Below, piece after piece: positions 11,854 through 23,239 of a stretch of 64,000 bases of DNA. Below the pieces are notes generated by a model. It was not told the origin of the DNA, ran no database searches, and saw only the letters and a list, made by a program, of their open reading frames with translations. This stretch comes from Ceratobasidium sp. AG-K (Eukaryota; Basidiomycota; Agaricomycetes; Cantharellales; Ceratobasidiaceae), in the NCBI GenBank assembly GCA_037039685.1, contig JAWNGF010000001.1, positions 930,001 through 994,000 on the forward strand, given 5' to 3'. Every line of letters begins with the position of its first letter. Position 1 is the first letter of the stretch. The translations under genes and the position numbers were made by a program.

Positions 11854-14347
11854 ATGGCCCAGTACAACTACGAGGGCGGACTGGCCTCGTACTTTATACT
11901 CACATTTCTCTCGCTAATATTGGTGCCCCTCACGCTCTCGTTCAAGCCTGCTGGTGAGTCGGATGGGATCGACATAAACTTGCTGATTCACACTGGACAA
12001 TAGCTTCAAAGAAGGTCGACTCGTGCAAGTGTCCGGAATGTACCAAGAAGGAACAGAAACTCAAACGGTCTGGCCCCAAGCTTAACCTAGGACTCAAGTA
12101 TGTAGAGTGACGCTCCTGGTTGTGCTTGGCTAACTGTCCTTATAGACTTTGGGCTACCATTGCACTATGGGGAGTATTTGATTCGTGGCGTACCATGCTG
12201 CTACAACCAAGAGCGAAACTACCATCTACAACCCCTTCGAAATTCTCGGGATCAAAGCGGTACGTCGTTTCGTGGAGCTCATATGCCTGGTGCCGATCGA
12301 TTTTCTAGGGCCTGAGCGAGAAAGACATCAAGCGGCACTTTAAGAGACTTTCCGTCAAATTGTATGCTCTTTTATTTTTCCATGCAACACTGTACTTACT
12401 GGGGCTCTCAGCCATCCTGACAAGGTCAAGCTCGTCGGTAACCAGACTATGGAAAGCGTTGCTTCCCACTTCGTTGAGCTCACAAAGGCATACAAATCGT
12501 GAGTCAGGCGGCATGTGGCAGGGATTTGTACTGACTTTGCCTCCAGGCTGACTGATGAGACTGTCCGTCAAAATCTGGAGCAATATGGTCATCCCGATGG
12601 CAAGCAAGAGTTCAGCGTAGGTGTTGCCATCCCCCAATGGGTTGTAGAGGGCAAGAACTCCATTTGGGTCCTCGCGGTTTATGGTGCCATCTTCATGGGT
12701 ATCCTTCCGCTCGTAGTGGTACGTATCACGAGCCACCTTCCGTGACACCAATCTGACCAATGTTTCAGGGTCGCTGGTGGTTCGGTTCGCGAGGACTGAC
12801 CAAGGATGGTGTGCATGGAAGCACTGCTGCTATCTTCTTCAAAGGCGTTACGGAAGATGCTTCGATCGACTATCTTGTCAACTTGCTCAGCCGTGGTTTC
12901 TACACTGAGCAAAAGGCCTTGTCAAAACCGGCTGCTCATACTGCTGCAGTGGAAGATGCTATGAATGGCCTCGAGACGGAGATCAAAGTCCTCCTCGGGC
13001 CCAGGTGGAGCACTGTTGCTCAAGTAGGTCGCCAGAAGCACGCTTTGTGCATCAAACTGACGTACTTCATTAGACTGCGAAGGTGCCAGAGGCCCGCCGT
13101 GCGCTGATCCTCCTGTATGCCCACCTCTTGCGCTTGCCGGTCCAGAACGAGGTTTTGCAAAAAGGTAAATCACCCCGTATCGTTTACACATGGCCATACC
13201 CTAACTTGGACACGCAGAACAAGCAAAGCTTATCCTTCGCGCGCCCACTCTCCTTACCTCACTCCTCACTATGACCCTCTCCCGTAACTGGGCTGCTCCC
13301 TCGCTTCAATTGATGCACTTGCATGCCTACCTCGCTCAGGCTATCCTTCCCTCTCCTTTGGTCGAGTCTCCCTCCACCGCGCTCCTCCAATATCCGAATG
13401 TCAAGAAGGAAGACACCGCTTCTGTTCGCTCTGGCGAAGTCTCCGACCTGCTTTCCCGCCTAGACGACAAGGAAGTGGCATCAGGTGTACGAGCTGCAGC
13501 CTTGAGCTCCGGAAAACTTGATATTATCGACGCCAAGTTCAAGGTTATTGGCGAACGCATTGTCACCCCCAACGCTATCGTTAACCTCGTTTTTCGCGCG
13601 CAAGTTGTACCCCGCATCAAGCCCGAAGGCAAGGAGGAAGCTGAGCTCAGTGTCGATGACGCCAAGGCAGCTGCGAAAGCCCTTGAGGAGCGGGAGAACA
13701 CCTTTTTGGCTAGTAGGCATGAAACTGAACCTCTGGAGGGAGACGGAAAGAAGGAAACTGTTAAATGGGCACATGCGCCTCACTGGCCCGAGGTGAGCGC
13801 CACAGCTAACCTTCCATGCATACCTAACTTGGTTTCCAGAACCGCAAGCCCTCGTGGTGGGTCATGATCTGCAACCAACCCGGCGACAAGGTCATCTTTG
13901 GCCCTCAAAAGTTTACCGACGTACCCGAAGCCCCTACCTCGGGTCCCACCTCGGGTGTTGGCGCCAAGGGTCGGTTGTACAAGCTTCAGTTCCAGTCCCC
14001 ACCGAATGTCGGTACATATGCGTTCCGTGCTATGTTTGTCAGTGACACATTTGTTGGAGATGATTTGGCCATGGACCTCACTGTACGTTCATCATTTTAA
14101 GGCTTGGCTGACGATCACTAAATTCTATCCTTAGCTTACGGTCGAGGACGTATCTGCGCTCACCACCGAGGAAGCTGGTGCTGAGGATGAGATCTCGGAC
14201 CCTGATGAGGATACATTGGCTGGACAGATGGCTGCCATGCGCGGAGGTGCCGTAAAGCGACATGCCGATGATGACGAGGACAGTGACGAGAGCGATACGG
14301 ATGGAGATGAGTCGGATACTAGCTCAGACAGCAGCGACGACGATTAG
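11854..14347 (+). CDS. SEC63: SEC63, ER translocation J-domain protein, one frame break
   Basis: ER membrane J-domain partner of the Sec61/Sec62 translocon; it recruits BiP on the lumenal side. Exons are 11854-11953, 12004-12097, 12146-12259, 12309-12361, 12412-12498, 12547-12718, 12769-13023, 13074-13164, 13218-13792, 13840-14082 and 14135-14347, about 665 residues. An N-terminal membrane segment is followed by a second (LWATIALWGVF then FVAYHAA), the J domain with NPFEILGI and the HPD tripeptide (FHPDK), a third membrane segment, the Sec63/Brl domain and an acidic Ser/Asp tail. One base is missing within the second membrane segment near 12174-12184. A 38-nt intron could restore frame but would delete half the membrane helix, so a sequence error is preferred. 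Confidence 0.92.
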
Positions 14348-14823
14348 ATTCCTGGAGATGTATTGTATTCGTGTGCACACTGCATGTATCGCCCAGATGG
14401 CACTAAAAATTGCATTTTCTTTGTTTTTTTTCGCACCGTGAAAACAGGTTTGCCTGGTCGAAATGGTCGAGCGATAAAATAGTTCTCAGGACCAAATCGT
14501 ATACTCGAGAGGGTTCTAGGCAAGCACAACATGACCATGTGCCTTCAGAATTTACGCATACACCTGGGTTCTTATTGCTCCTCGCGACTCTGGAGCTCTC
14601 GAACCAAGTGCGCATGCTTTGCTTTTTCTTTTCTTTTCTTTTCTTGCGCTTGATTGCTGCTCTAGGTGGAGGGCATTGGATGCAATCGCGTTGGGTCGAG
14701 TCTTTGGTCTGATATTCAGCCTGATCTATCCATACAATGGTACAAGTACAATCTGTGTGTAGTCTACAATCTATGAAGGTCTGGCTATAAGAGTCCATGT
14801 ATAGATAAAGCCTTGGAGTCATG
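14348..14823. other. Convergent intergenic region
   Basis: It is the shared 3' region of SEC63 and orphan member C and contains a TTTTCTTTTC-type pyrimidine run around 14625-14645. No gene was seen. Confidence 0.4.
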
Positions 14824-16039
14824 TTAAATATAGTGCCTGAGCAGTGATTTGAGACAACGAGCGGCCCGCTTGCGCTTCGACGTCTGGATGCCTGCTTTAA
14901 ATTCGTGGTTGGTAGGATGACCATCGAAGTGGATGCAGCACGGGCCACCGATCCTGCAGGGGCAATCAAATTCGCCAGATTCGATGTGGCACTTGAACTC
15001 ATCCTCAGCTAGGAGCTGTACCTCATGCTTGAGGATGTCGTCGACGTCAAAGTATGAATCGGAGCACCAAGAGTCCGCGACACTGTTGCTGTCCGACTCG
15101 GCGTCACGATGGGAGGGAGTTTTCTTGTGGCGACCGAAGAGGTTGGCAAGGATGAAAGGTCGAGGCTTGGACTTTTGTGACTCAAGCAGCTCGAGCTCCT
15201 TGCCACATTCTGAGCGCGGGAGGGATTTGGCACTGATCGTTGAAGGAAATTTGTGTGACTTGTTGCGCTCGAGTTCTGCCTTGCGCCCGATCTGCTCGCC
15301 TTGGCTTGAGTCACTTTGCACTCGATTTTGCCCGAATCCTCGAGTTGGTCTTCAGGCAGAGCGAGCATGGGGGTATGGAAATGTTCGACCGTCGGGTAAG
15401 GCAACGGGGAGAGGGTATCCTCGAGCCTAAACCCTCCTGGGATCTGAACACCATATTCGTAGACGTCTACCCCTTCGACGGGGTAAGTGCGCCACTCAAG
15501 CATGCTCAAACAATTCGTGACCTCCCACATAGTGACCAAGTCTTCGAGTACGTCTATGGGGTAAGAGAGCATGACATCGATCTCGAGCATAGTGTCGAGC
15601 AAGTGATTGTATTCTTCATGAGAGAGATGCTTGACAAGTGGTAGGACGATAACACTAAGTAGAGCGCGGGCTTGCTGTCGACAACAGATGTACGTCAGGG
15701 TAAAGCCGGTGGAGCATAGCATCAATGTACTCACAGCAGGATCCTCCAAAGAGCCCAGGTGGATATAACTATGGCGAGCTGCCAGGACACGAAGTTCAGC
15801 TAGATAGATTTGAGCAAGCACGTGGGCATCGTGCGTCATACGAAGCCTTCCAGTCCGCTCGTCCTATGAATTATTTCTAGCTTCAGCTAACTTGATTCCA
15901 AGTGATGCTCATCGGGACTTACGTAGCAAGGGACGAGCTCAAGGACGAAACGAACAACGTCGCGCTCCTTCTCGGTAATGTTGTCGAAAGTGGTGAGGAG
16001 GGCGCAAGCGACGAAGGATGAATTGCAGGTGAAGAACAT
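14824..16039 (-). CDS. Orphan protein, member C of a three-gene family, one frame break
   Basis: Function unknown. Exons are 16039-15923, 15863-15735 and 15674-14824, about 365 residues. Exon 1 (39 codons) and exon 2 (43 codons) align with the first two exons of the genes at 452 and 1809. Exon 3 opens with QARALLSVIVLPLVKHLS, equivalent to the separate 18-codon exon 3 of the other two, so one intron was lost or gained. The C-terminal half has a Lys/Arg-rich stretch and a Cys-rich segment with CPCRIGGPCC. Frame must change once at a TTTT run at 15326-15329; adding one base makes the whole CDS a multiple of three. The long alternative frame that continues to 15009 is Ser-rich and less convincing. 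Confidence 0.65.
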
Positions 16040-16616
16040 GGCGTGGGGGTGCTCGGTGTGCCGAGTCGGTGAAGGTGGTTTGATGGAGGGTTTGGAAAGT
16101 TGGGAGCAGAGGATATATACCCGTCAGATGAACCAAGATGGTTTGTCCATGTTATCTGCTAAAAACCCACGGAGGCATAAATCTTCCAAATGTGGTAATC
16201 TCGATGACCAAACGTGGTAATTCCATCCACGAGCATTTCAGCCGTCACCACGTGACTTACAGTGCACAACCAGCAATAACAAACACGAGATATCTGTTTG
16301 CCCGTGTATTAGCGGAGGCTTAGTGCTAACGCCTAGCGGCCAAGCCATATCTCGCCTTGCATCTTTAGGCGTATGTTTATTCTCGACCCTGTGGTATTTG
16401 GTCTGCAATAGAATGAGGGATGTCACATATATGCGTCGCCCTTGCATTTGAATCTCAAAGAAAATGCCTCAGTTCTGAGGTCTTCTACGTAAATCAACGC
16501 CTGGAGATGATGCTCGATCTGCCTGGCTGGGTGAATGAGGATCGACATTACAAATCACCGTTCACCGAAATTTTTCAATTTATTCATCAGTCGCTCAATC
16601 TCTGGTACACAGAGTG
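16040..16616. other. Intergenic region, no gene seen
   Basis: Upstream of orphan member C and downstream of HEM12. The short open frames show no protein-like composition. Confidence 0.4.
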
Positions 16617-17894
16617 CTACGAAGAGTACTTGTGCACACATTCCAAGAACCATTTGAGATCCTCTGGGTCCACACCAGGCGTGATACCATGTCCCAGATT
16701 CGCAATCCAGCCTTTTGGTCGTCCGTCTGTCCCGCCGGATTTGAAACCTTCGCACATTCGCTTGACTTCTCGTTCAATTGCCTCCCTCCCACCGTAGAGA
16801 ATAGACGGATCGATGTTTCCCTGTAGGGCTACTTTTCCGCCAGTCGCAGTGATTGCTGATTCGGGAGTTATGAGCCAGTCCAGGCCCAGAGTGTCATATC
16901 CGGCATTAGCCAGTTCAGGGAGGGCATGGTTGGCGCCCTTGGCGAACAAAGTCATCGGTGGGATAGGAATGGGAGGAGAGTGAGAGGATAGTTGGGATTT
17001 GACGGATTGGGCAATTTTGATAATGTATGGGAGGGAGAAGGTTGCAAAGTCATGTGGGGCAAGTTCACCTGCATTCGAGTCGAATACTTGGAGCAGCTGG
17101 CCGGGGGTCAGTAATTTATGTTTACACATCTGTTGTTTCAACCTACCTGGGCGCCCGCCTTGACTTGTCCGACCAAAAAGTCCGCGCAAACAGTTGTAAT
17201 CCGATCCAACAGTCGCTTTGACTCCTCTGGGTACTTGAATATCCATTGTTTCGTGCTTGGCAATGACTTGGATGATCCAATCATGTATGCCATGAGCGTC
17301 CAAGGGGCACCACAGAAGCCGATGAGAGGGACTTCGCCTTTCAATCCCTTTCTGGTCAGTGTGATGGCATCAAACACATATCCGAGCTCCTTGTCTACGT
17401 CAACTGGGTCACGCAGTCGCTTCAGGTCAAGATCCTTGGGTGCAACCAAAGGCTCGGGGAAGACTGGCCCGCTGCCATCGTGCATCTCCACTACGAGACC
17501 CAAAGCCTGGGGAACAACTAGGATATCGGAAAAGATGATCGATGCGTCGAGTAGACCAGAGTATCGTCGGATCGGCTGGAGCGTGATTTCTGCAGCGAGT
17601 TCTGGCGTACGGCAAATCTCGAAAAAACCATGCGATTTTCTGACTTCTCTAAACTCTTCCTTCTGTATATTAGTTCAATGCGTCGTTTGCACTTATGAGT
17701 ACAATTACCAGGAAGGTAGCGACCCGCCTGCCGCATTATCCAAACTGGCGCACGCTCGGTGACTTGGCCTAGAAATCGTGCGTTTGAGCAGGGAAATTTT
17801 TGGTTTCATACGTATATACCATACCTCTTGCAGCTCGTATAAGCAGATCATTTTTGAGTGGCGGAAACTGGTCGTCTCCCAGATATGGCCGCAT
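16617..17894 (-). CDS. HEM12: Uroporphyrinogen decarboxylase
   Basis: Fifth enzyme of heme synthesis; it decarboxylates uroporphyrinogen III to coproporphyrinogen III in the cytosol. Exons are 17894-17825, 17768-17709, 17655-17147 and 17096-16617, giving 372 residues, close to the 362 of yeast HEM12. Family signatures: [15 protein letters not shown] at the start, the catalytic signature with RQAGR at 36-40 followed by YLPEFRE, the FSDIL motif carrying the catalytic Asp, [13 protein letters not shown] as the second signature, and [11 protein letters not shown] near the C-terminus. The acceptor before exon 3 is the third AG in a CAGAAGGAAG run; only that one keeps the frame. No break was needed. 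Confidence 0.97.
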
Positions 17895-18071
17895 GATGGC
17901 AGAGCAGAGAGGAGATCGGGCAAGCACCCGGCGCCTCTGAAGCTGATGACAAACACGTGACGGGCTGCGACCGCCGACCGCCGAGCCAACTCATCCTCCT
18001 TCACCAACTGCACATATCATCATCATCATATCGCTTTGAACATTGTTGAATAGCGGGGCCATCTGCCCAAA
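17895..18071. promoter_or_regulatory. Divergent promoter region HEM12/PDI-like gene
   Basis: Only 177 bp separate the start codons of a heme enzyme and an ER thioredoxin-fold protein, so regulation may be linked. The plus strand holds a CACGTG palindrome near 17955-17960, just inside this interval, which could bind a bHLH factor. Confidence 0.5.
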
Positions 18072-20440
18072 ATGTTTATCACTTCATACATTTCCTCTCT
18101 GACACTGGCTGTCAGCCTGACGATCCTGGCAATTATACCCCCGGGCAGCGCCAAACACCTCACGCAGGCCGACTTTACTACATCCATTAGCAAAGGACTA
18201 TGGTGAGTTTGAGGATCATAAATACGATAAAAACAAACTCTTATGTTACTTCTTTACCAGGCTTGTGGAGTTCTATAGTCCGTATTGCCCACACTGCAAA
18301 CGCTTCGCGCCCACATGGGACAAGGTTGCAAAGGAAAAGGCCCCGTTGGAGGGTGTAGCTGGGTTCACAATGGCACAAGTCGACTGTACTGCTCAAGGGG
18401 GTATGACAGGTTTTACACATCAGTTAATTCCATTCTTACTTTCGGATAGATTTGTGTCACGACAGCGGAGTTAAAGGATACCCTCAGGTCATGCTGTTCG
18501 TCAATGCGTTGCTTTCTAGGCTATATACTTACCTACTTGACGTAGATTTCAAAACGGAAACAAAATCAAGGAATACGCGGGGGATCGTTCACACGACGAC
18601 CTCTCTTCATTTGTTGACAAGCAGGTGGCCGAATATGCGCAGGAACCGGCTTCCACATCTGCCGCTGATTTGGGGTCAACCCATCTCAATCCTGATGGAC
18701 AAGTTCTCCCGCTCTCTGTCGACACTTTTGAGAAGACCTTGAGCGAAGGGCCGACCTTTATCAAGTTCTTCGCACCATGGTTTGTAGTATTTATTCAACA
18801 GTTCGGAGCATCTCGATGACCGTGCTTGGTTTCTAGGTGTGGACATTGCAAGAAACTTGCGCCAGGTAGATTCTTGCACATAATTATGTGAACTCTACTA
18901 ACTGTACTGGCAGTGTGGGCCGAACTTGCTGCTAAAACCAAGGGCAAAGTTACGATCGCCGAGGTCAACTGTGATGACCACGGCGCCTTGTGCAAGTCTC
19001 AAGGTGTAGATGGATACCCTATGATCTTCTTGTAAGCACACGTTTCCCTATATAGTTGCCGCCACGCTTACATTTTTGGCTAGTTACAATGCCGGACAAA
19101 AGGTTGATTTCCGTGGTGGAAGGAAGATCGAGCCACTTGAGCAGTTCATTTTGCGTGCTGTATCACCGTGCGTAGACATTACGTCGTGTAGTTGCTTTAA
19201 GCTAACGTTTATGGGGTAATAGGGGCGTTCAACAGATCCAGGAAAGCGAGGTAGATGCAGTGCTCAAGAAAGAGCCTGTCTTCTTCTTGGCCCTTTACAC
19301 ATACTCTACCCCGCAAGCGTATCTCGTACGTCGCCTCTAGGATCACTGCATTAGATCCGGTGTAATAATGGCTTTATCATAGGACAACATCGATGAGGCC
19401 GCGAAACCACTGCTGGGTACTCCAGTGGTATACAAGGTATATTTTCTCGATTCTGATTGGCTATATCCAATATCACTCACCATAACATAGTCCCGTAACC
19501 CAGACCTATTCACCAAATTCAGCATCGACCCAGCGGAAGGCCCGGTGGTTCTGGTCATAAAGGATCACGAAACCAAACCTTTCTCAACGCTTCCATTGAG
19601 CTCACAAACTACCGCTCAAGTCATTGGAGCATTCTTCCAACACCACCGTATTCCGACTATTCAGCAACTCACTGCTGAAAACTTCCCGGACGTCATGAAG
19701 CACCCGGCCAAGCCGCTTGTGGTCCTTGCGGCATTCGATATGGAACATATGTCCAGTATCGAACTCGGAAACGCGATTGAGGAGTTGACGGCGATTGCGA
19801 AGCAATGGCAGACTTCTGCCATCAGGCTAACCGACAATCGGCCAACCATCTTTGTGTGGATGGATGGGGAGAAATGGAGCAAGTGGTTGAAGAGTATGTA
19901 TGGGATTAAACGAGAGCGTATGCCGGCTGTCGTGATTATTGATCACAACGTGCGTGTTCTTTCCCATATACTAATACTTTCACTAACGAATTGGAATATT
20001 GCAGCGCCTTGTCTACTGGGACACCGACTCGAACAAGCTTCCATTGCGTCTCGATCAGCATAGTATCTTTTCTACCGTTGAGAGTGCTTATCTTGGGCTC
20101 CAGCGGCCGAAACACTCTGAAAACTTCATCGAACGGAACATGAGGGTAAGCCTAGGTTATTAGATTTGACAAGACTGCTAACCAACGTGCTCCTAGTCGT
20201 TTAATAGCCGGGTTGAAGCCCTTGGAGTGAGCCGTCTTTCCAGTCTTCCCAAGGGTTAGCTCGACTAACCATCGCCCTTCACAGTCCTCCGCATGGGCCC
20301 ACCCGTTCGTCACTGCAGGAATCATTGTTGGGTTCTTGGCTGGAACATTATGGTTGCTCCGCCGCCTCCTCGACGACGACGTTCCGACTGGATCATATCA
20401 ACCGGCCCCTCAATGGAAGTCGTCTCGCCGACTCGACTAG
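18072..20440 (+). CDS. Membrane-anchored PDI-like protein with two thioredoxin domains
   Basis: Predicted ER oxidoreductase for disulfide formation or isomerisation. Thirteen exons: 18072-18202, 18261-18400, 18450-18495, 18546-18779, 18837-18865 (29 nt), 18914-19031, 19084-19167, 19223-19325, 19383-19436, 19491-19949, 20005-20145, 20197-20226 (30 nt), 20285-20440; 574 residues. A hydrophobic N-terminal signal is followed by a thioredoxin domain with a CPHC centre (53-56), a second with the classic CGHC centre (185-188), a large region lacking CxxC, and a membrane span at about 529-547 with a basic cytosolic tail. That topology resembles fungal TMX/EPS1-type proteins rather than soluble PDI. 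No KDEL-type signal is present. The frame is intact throughout. Confidence 0.88.
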
Positions 20441-20912
20441 GTTACGTTGTCGTCCCTGTGTTTGAAACATGTTAACAGCGCTCGGTAATTTATGGATTGG
20501 AATAATTGTGCTTGACATATTTGATAAAATGTGATTTGAGTGCGTACACATGCTTGGTTGCAGAGGATGTGTGAACAATCATCTGCACTGTTTCAGAGTG
20601 AGCCCAGCGTCCGCAACGCTTCCATTGTCTGATTTTATTGAGGATTCCCCGCCTGAGCGCGGCATATGTGTGGATAGGATCAGAAGAGGCTCCTTTTGGT
20701 GGACGTGGATCGTTCCCACAATATCTCCGGCAGCAAATTCAGGGAAGAAAGGTGCGTACTCAAACTTGGTTGACACTGGAGGTTTCGGGGGTGTTGGTAT
20801 GTGTGAGTGCGCATAAAAGCCAGCTAGGCATAGCCGGGTGAGTCTTGGTCCCCCCTCCTGAACCACCCCTACACACCAGCCAAGATTACGAGCTCAGCGA
20901 CATCCCAGTAAT
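20441..20912. other. Intergenic region with TATA-like element
   Basis: A GCATAAAAG element at about 20811-20819 lies 95 bp before the next start codon. The minus-strand open frame at 20579-20866 lacks an ATG near its start and overlaps this promoter, so it was not called. Confidence 0.4.
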
Positions 20913-21407
20913 ATGCATTCTCCTTGCATAATTGTTTCCCAGTACAAATATTCTGATTGCTCCATGTCACTACTCCCCAGGAATACAGGGCAAAGCCTGC
21001 CCTCATTTGCTGCCAATTTCTGGCTCTCGGATAGTGGATGCCGCCTTTCTGAAAAGTCTACAGAAAGGGAACGGAGGATGTCTCAAGCCTCACAGGACGA
21101 CATTTCCGACATCATGGACATGTATCGAGATCTGCTATTTGAATTTACTTTCCCGGAGACCATCGACTTTCAAGACCTTGAAGCGGGCGTGCCAGCTTCC
21201 ACTCAACGTTCGTTGATGGTTGTAGAATACGGAGCGGAGTTATACAAAATACTGTCGTCATTGCAGACAATACAAGTGGCGCCTGAATGCGCTTCGGCGC
21301 TAGCTCAAGGCATCGCCAAAGTTGAGGCATCAATCGAGAGTTTGAGGTCCTGGATAGAGGAGCAGCGAGCTATACAACTCATAAAAGAGGGTGGAGCTGA
21401 GATCTAG
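20913..21407 (+). CDS. Small orphan protein, paralogue of the gene at 22397
   Basis: Single-exon gene of 164 codons with no recognised domain. The predicted protein has a Ser-rich N-terminus and two amphipathic helical stretches in the second half. It aligns with the protein at 22397: both share a VSQY then MSL stretch near the start, a DLLFEF/NLLFMF segment, and a closing helix with a WIEEQR/HVEEERQR stretch. The start at 20913 is supported by alignment to the paralogue and by a TATA-like element about 95 bp upstream. It could be a secreted-effector-like or regulatory protein, but no signal peptide is visible. Confidence 0.6.
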   Translation: MHSPCIIVSQYKYSDCSMSLLPRNTGQSLPSFAANFWLSDSGCRLSEKSTERERRMSQASQDDISDIMDMYRDLLFEFTFPETIDFQDLEAGVPASTQRSLMVVEYGAELYKILSSLQTIQVAPECASALAQGIAKVEASIESLRSWIEEQRAIQLIKEGGAEI

Positions 21408-21597
21408 ACTATAGAAATGGTCTGGCCCTGGTAAGTGGGTTCCTTGCGTTTTGGGGAATTTTTGACTGAAATTGAGTTAGACATCCGGTTAATATCTGAC
21501 TATCTGAGCCTAACTCGACGAGCCCCTTCATGAGTAGTATTATATACTGGCCCTTCTGATGTACCGTATGGTCATGGAGACACATATAATGCTAACA

Positions 21598-22022
21598 TTA
21601 TGATTTGCTAAGTCTTTGTTTGCCGTCTCTCACCCTGCGTAGCACATGGAGGAGGTCGTATGCGTATTTAGATACGTCGCGGCAAATCTCGTCACAGCTA
21701 CAAAAACCAATGTCAACCATGTCTTGTAGCCGAGAAACTTGAGTGGCGGCAACCGAGGCTGCGTCATGCCCGAATGCCGAGTCCCTTGACCATGTCTCGT
21801 GCCAGTCAATCTCCTTGTTCCAAGCTTTCTCTCGTCCAGAGCTGGGTCATCGCCTTTCTGGGAAGCTTGGAGCCAGATATACAAACCGACGTTTCTAGAT
21901 TGTTCCTCGTTGCGACGTGGCGCCGATCGTGGTTGGACATCATGCCTAGGTGTCAGGCACAAGCGCCGGGAGACATTAGTCGTTTCGTAGCGCCACTGCG
22001 GTCGAGCACACAAATTGAGCAT
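21598..22022 (-). CDS. Small orphan protein with one frame break
   Basis: Function unknown. A TATATAAA element at 22107-22114 lies about 85 bp upstream of the proposed ATG at 22022. The N-terminal half is basic. After QASQKGDDP the frame with protein-like sequence shifts at a GGG run at 21844-21846 and continues as SSGREKAWNKEIDWHE to a helical, acidic C-terminus. Adding one base gives a clean 141-residue product. The alternative uncorrected frame also stays open to the end, so the exact C-terminus is uncertain. It sits between two plus-strand paralogues but I could not show that it is related to them. Confidence 0.4.
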
Positions 22023-22106
22023 CTTCAACGCATACACGTATCCATTTATCCTACCACGACTCGTCCGGGTGTGTGTAGGGCCGAATGAAAATAGGCCACA
22101 CGGGCC

Positions 22107-22114
22107 TTTATATA
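22107..22114 (-). promoter_or_regulatory. TATA box
   Basis: TATATAAA on the minus strand, about 85 bp before the proposed ATG at 22022. Confidence 0.5.
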
Positions 22115-22312
22115 GGAAAGTGGCCAAGCTGCTTCCTTTTTGAGCGGTTTGGTGCGACAGCGGGGTTTGAAACACCGAGTGATTTGGCCTGCCTCCGAAT
22201 ATAAATTGATGCGCTGCTGTGATTTTCCTTTTAAATGGTCCCAAGGTCGCAGTAGGTTGCACAGGATAAGACCATCGGGTGCCGACAGAGTTTGCAGCGC
22301 CACCCAGCCGCA

Positions 22313-22319
22313 TATAAAA
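22313..22319 (+). promoter_or_regulatory. TATA box
   Basis: TATAAAA on the plus strand, 78 bp before the ATG at 22397. Together with the minus-strand TATA at 22107 it defines a compact divergent promoter of about 200 bp. Confidence 0.6.
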
Positions 22320-22396
22320 CCCGCCCTATACGCAAGAGTATACTTCCAACCCTCCTAGAATAGCCCTATCCCTCATTACACACCTAAACTTTTGAG

Positions 22397-22878
22397 ATGT
22401 CGAACACTGGAATGAACTCAAACTACCCAGAAATCAGCGTCTCTCAATACAGGTCTCCCAACCGCAAAATGTCGCTCCCTGAAACCTCTGACCAGGATGT
22501 GACTCTCCCGTGGCTACTCTCGCCCAAATGGTACTCTACTCGTCCTGCAGGAGAACCTGCCGAAAAGCGATCCACCCTATCCCCCCAGGAAGCTCTTATC
22601 CAGATTCGCAACCTGCTCTTTATGTTCCAGGTCGAATTTATGTTCCCAGCGTTGACGTTCAGAGATCCAACCATGGGGGAAGCCGAGTTTGACCGTCCAT
22701 ATGTCGAGGTGTTGCACCAGATCAAGCAGCTACAGAGCCTGTTGACAGAGTTGGACGCGCTCATGTCCCAGAGGAGAACGAGGCTGACAAGACAAAGCTG
22801 CGAAACATGATTTGCGAGGAAATCGACAGGGTTAACCGGCATGTCGAGGAGGAAAGGCAAAGGTCAATTGGGCCTTGA
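22397..22878 (+). CDS. Small orphan protein, paralogue of the gene at 20913, one frame break
   Basis: Single-exon gene, about 160 residues after correction. It shares with its paralogue the VSQY/MSL start, the LLFMFQVEF segment and a helical end. The frame from the ATG runs into a Thr/Arg-rich tail, but one base missing around 22760-22770 would instead continue as VPEENEADKTKLRNMICEE, which matches the paralogue's APECASALAQGIAKVEASI region. That match is the reason for placing the break. A TATAAAA element lies 78 bp upstream. Confidence 0.6.
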
Positions 22879-23239
22879 AGAGAATATGCAGATGGTACAA
22901 CAACACTGGGATGAGAAGAGGGGGCTGAGTACGGCTGCGGAGGCGGCTGTGGAGCTCGAGGCCAGCCGATCCGAATGCACTATATGCTAGCCGGTGCGTA
23001 AGGTCGATTGTTCGCCCCGAGTCCCCCAGGTTGCTCACACACTTTTTCGATTGATAGTGGGGAGGTGTGTGGAGAGCTTGTCTCATAATTATATGCCTGG
23101 TCGCTTTTCGTTAAACTTATTGCTGCGCTACGCCCTATGTAAACACGACACAATGTACCATACCATATGTACACACAATACAACATTACCCACACCTCGC
23201 ACACAAACACTTGAACATATCCATTCACATACATAAAAC
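22879..23239. other. Convergent intergenic region
   Basis: It is the shared 3' flank of the orphan at 22397 and the gene ending at 23240. It is rich in ACACA/CACAC stretches around 23150-23235. No gene was seen. Confidence 0.4.

Noticed and set aside
12174..12211. 38-nt intron in SEC63
   Set aside because: It restores frame but deletes half of a membrane helix; introns here are otherwise 44 nt or longer.
20579..20866. Minus-strand frame of 95 codons
   Set aside because: It has no ATG near its start and overlaps the promoter of the gene at 20913.
21630..22313. 227-codon minus-strand open frame
   Set aside because: Its upstream part runs through a TATA box and the divergent promoter. Only the part below 22022 is kept, with a different C-terminal frame.
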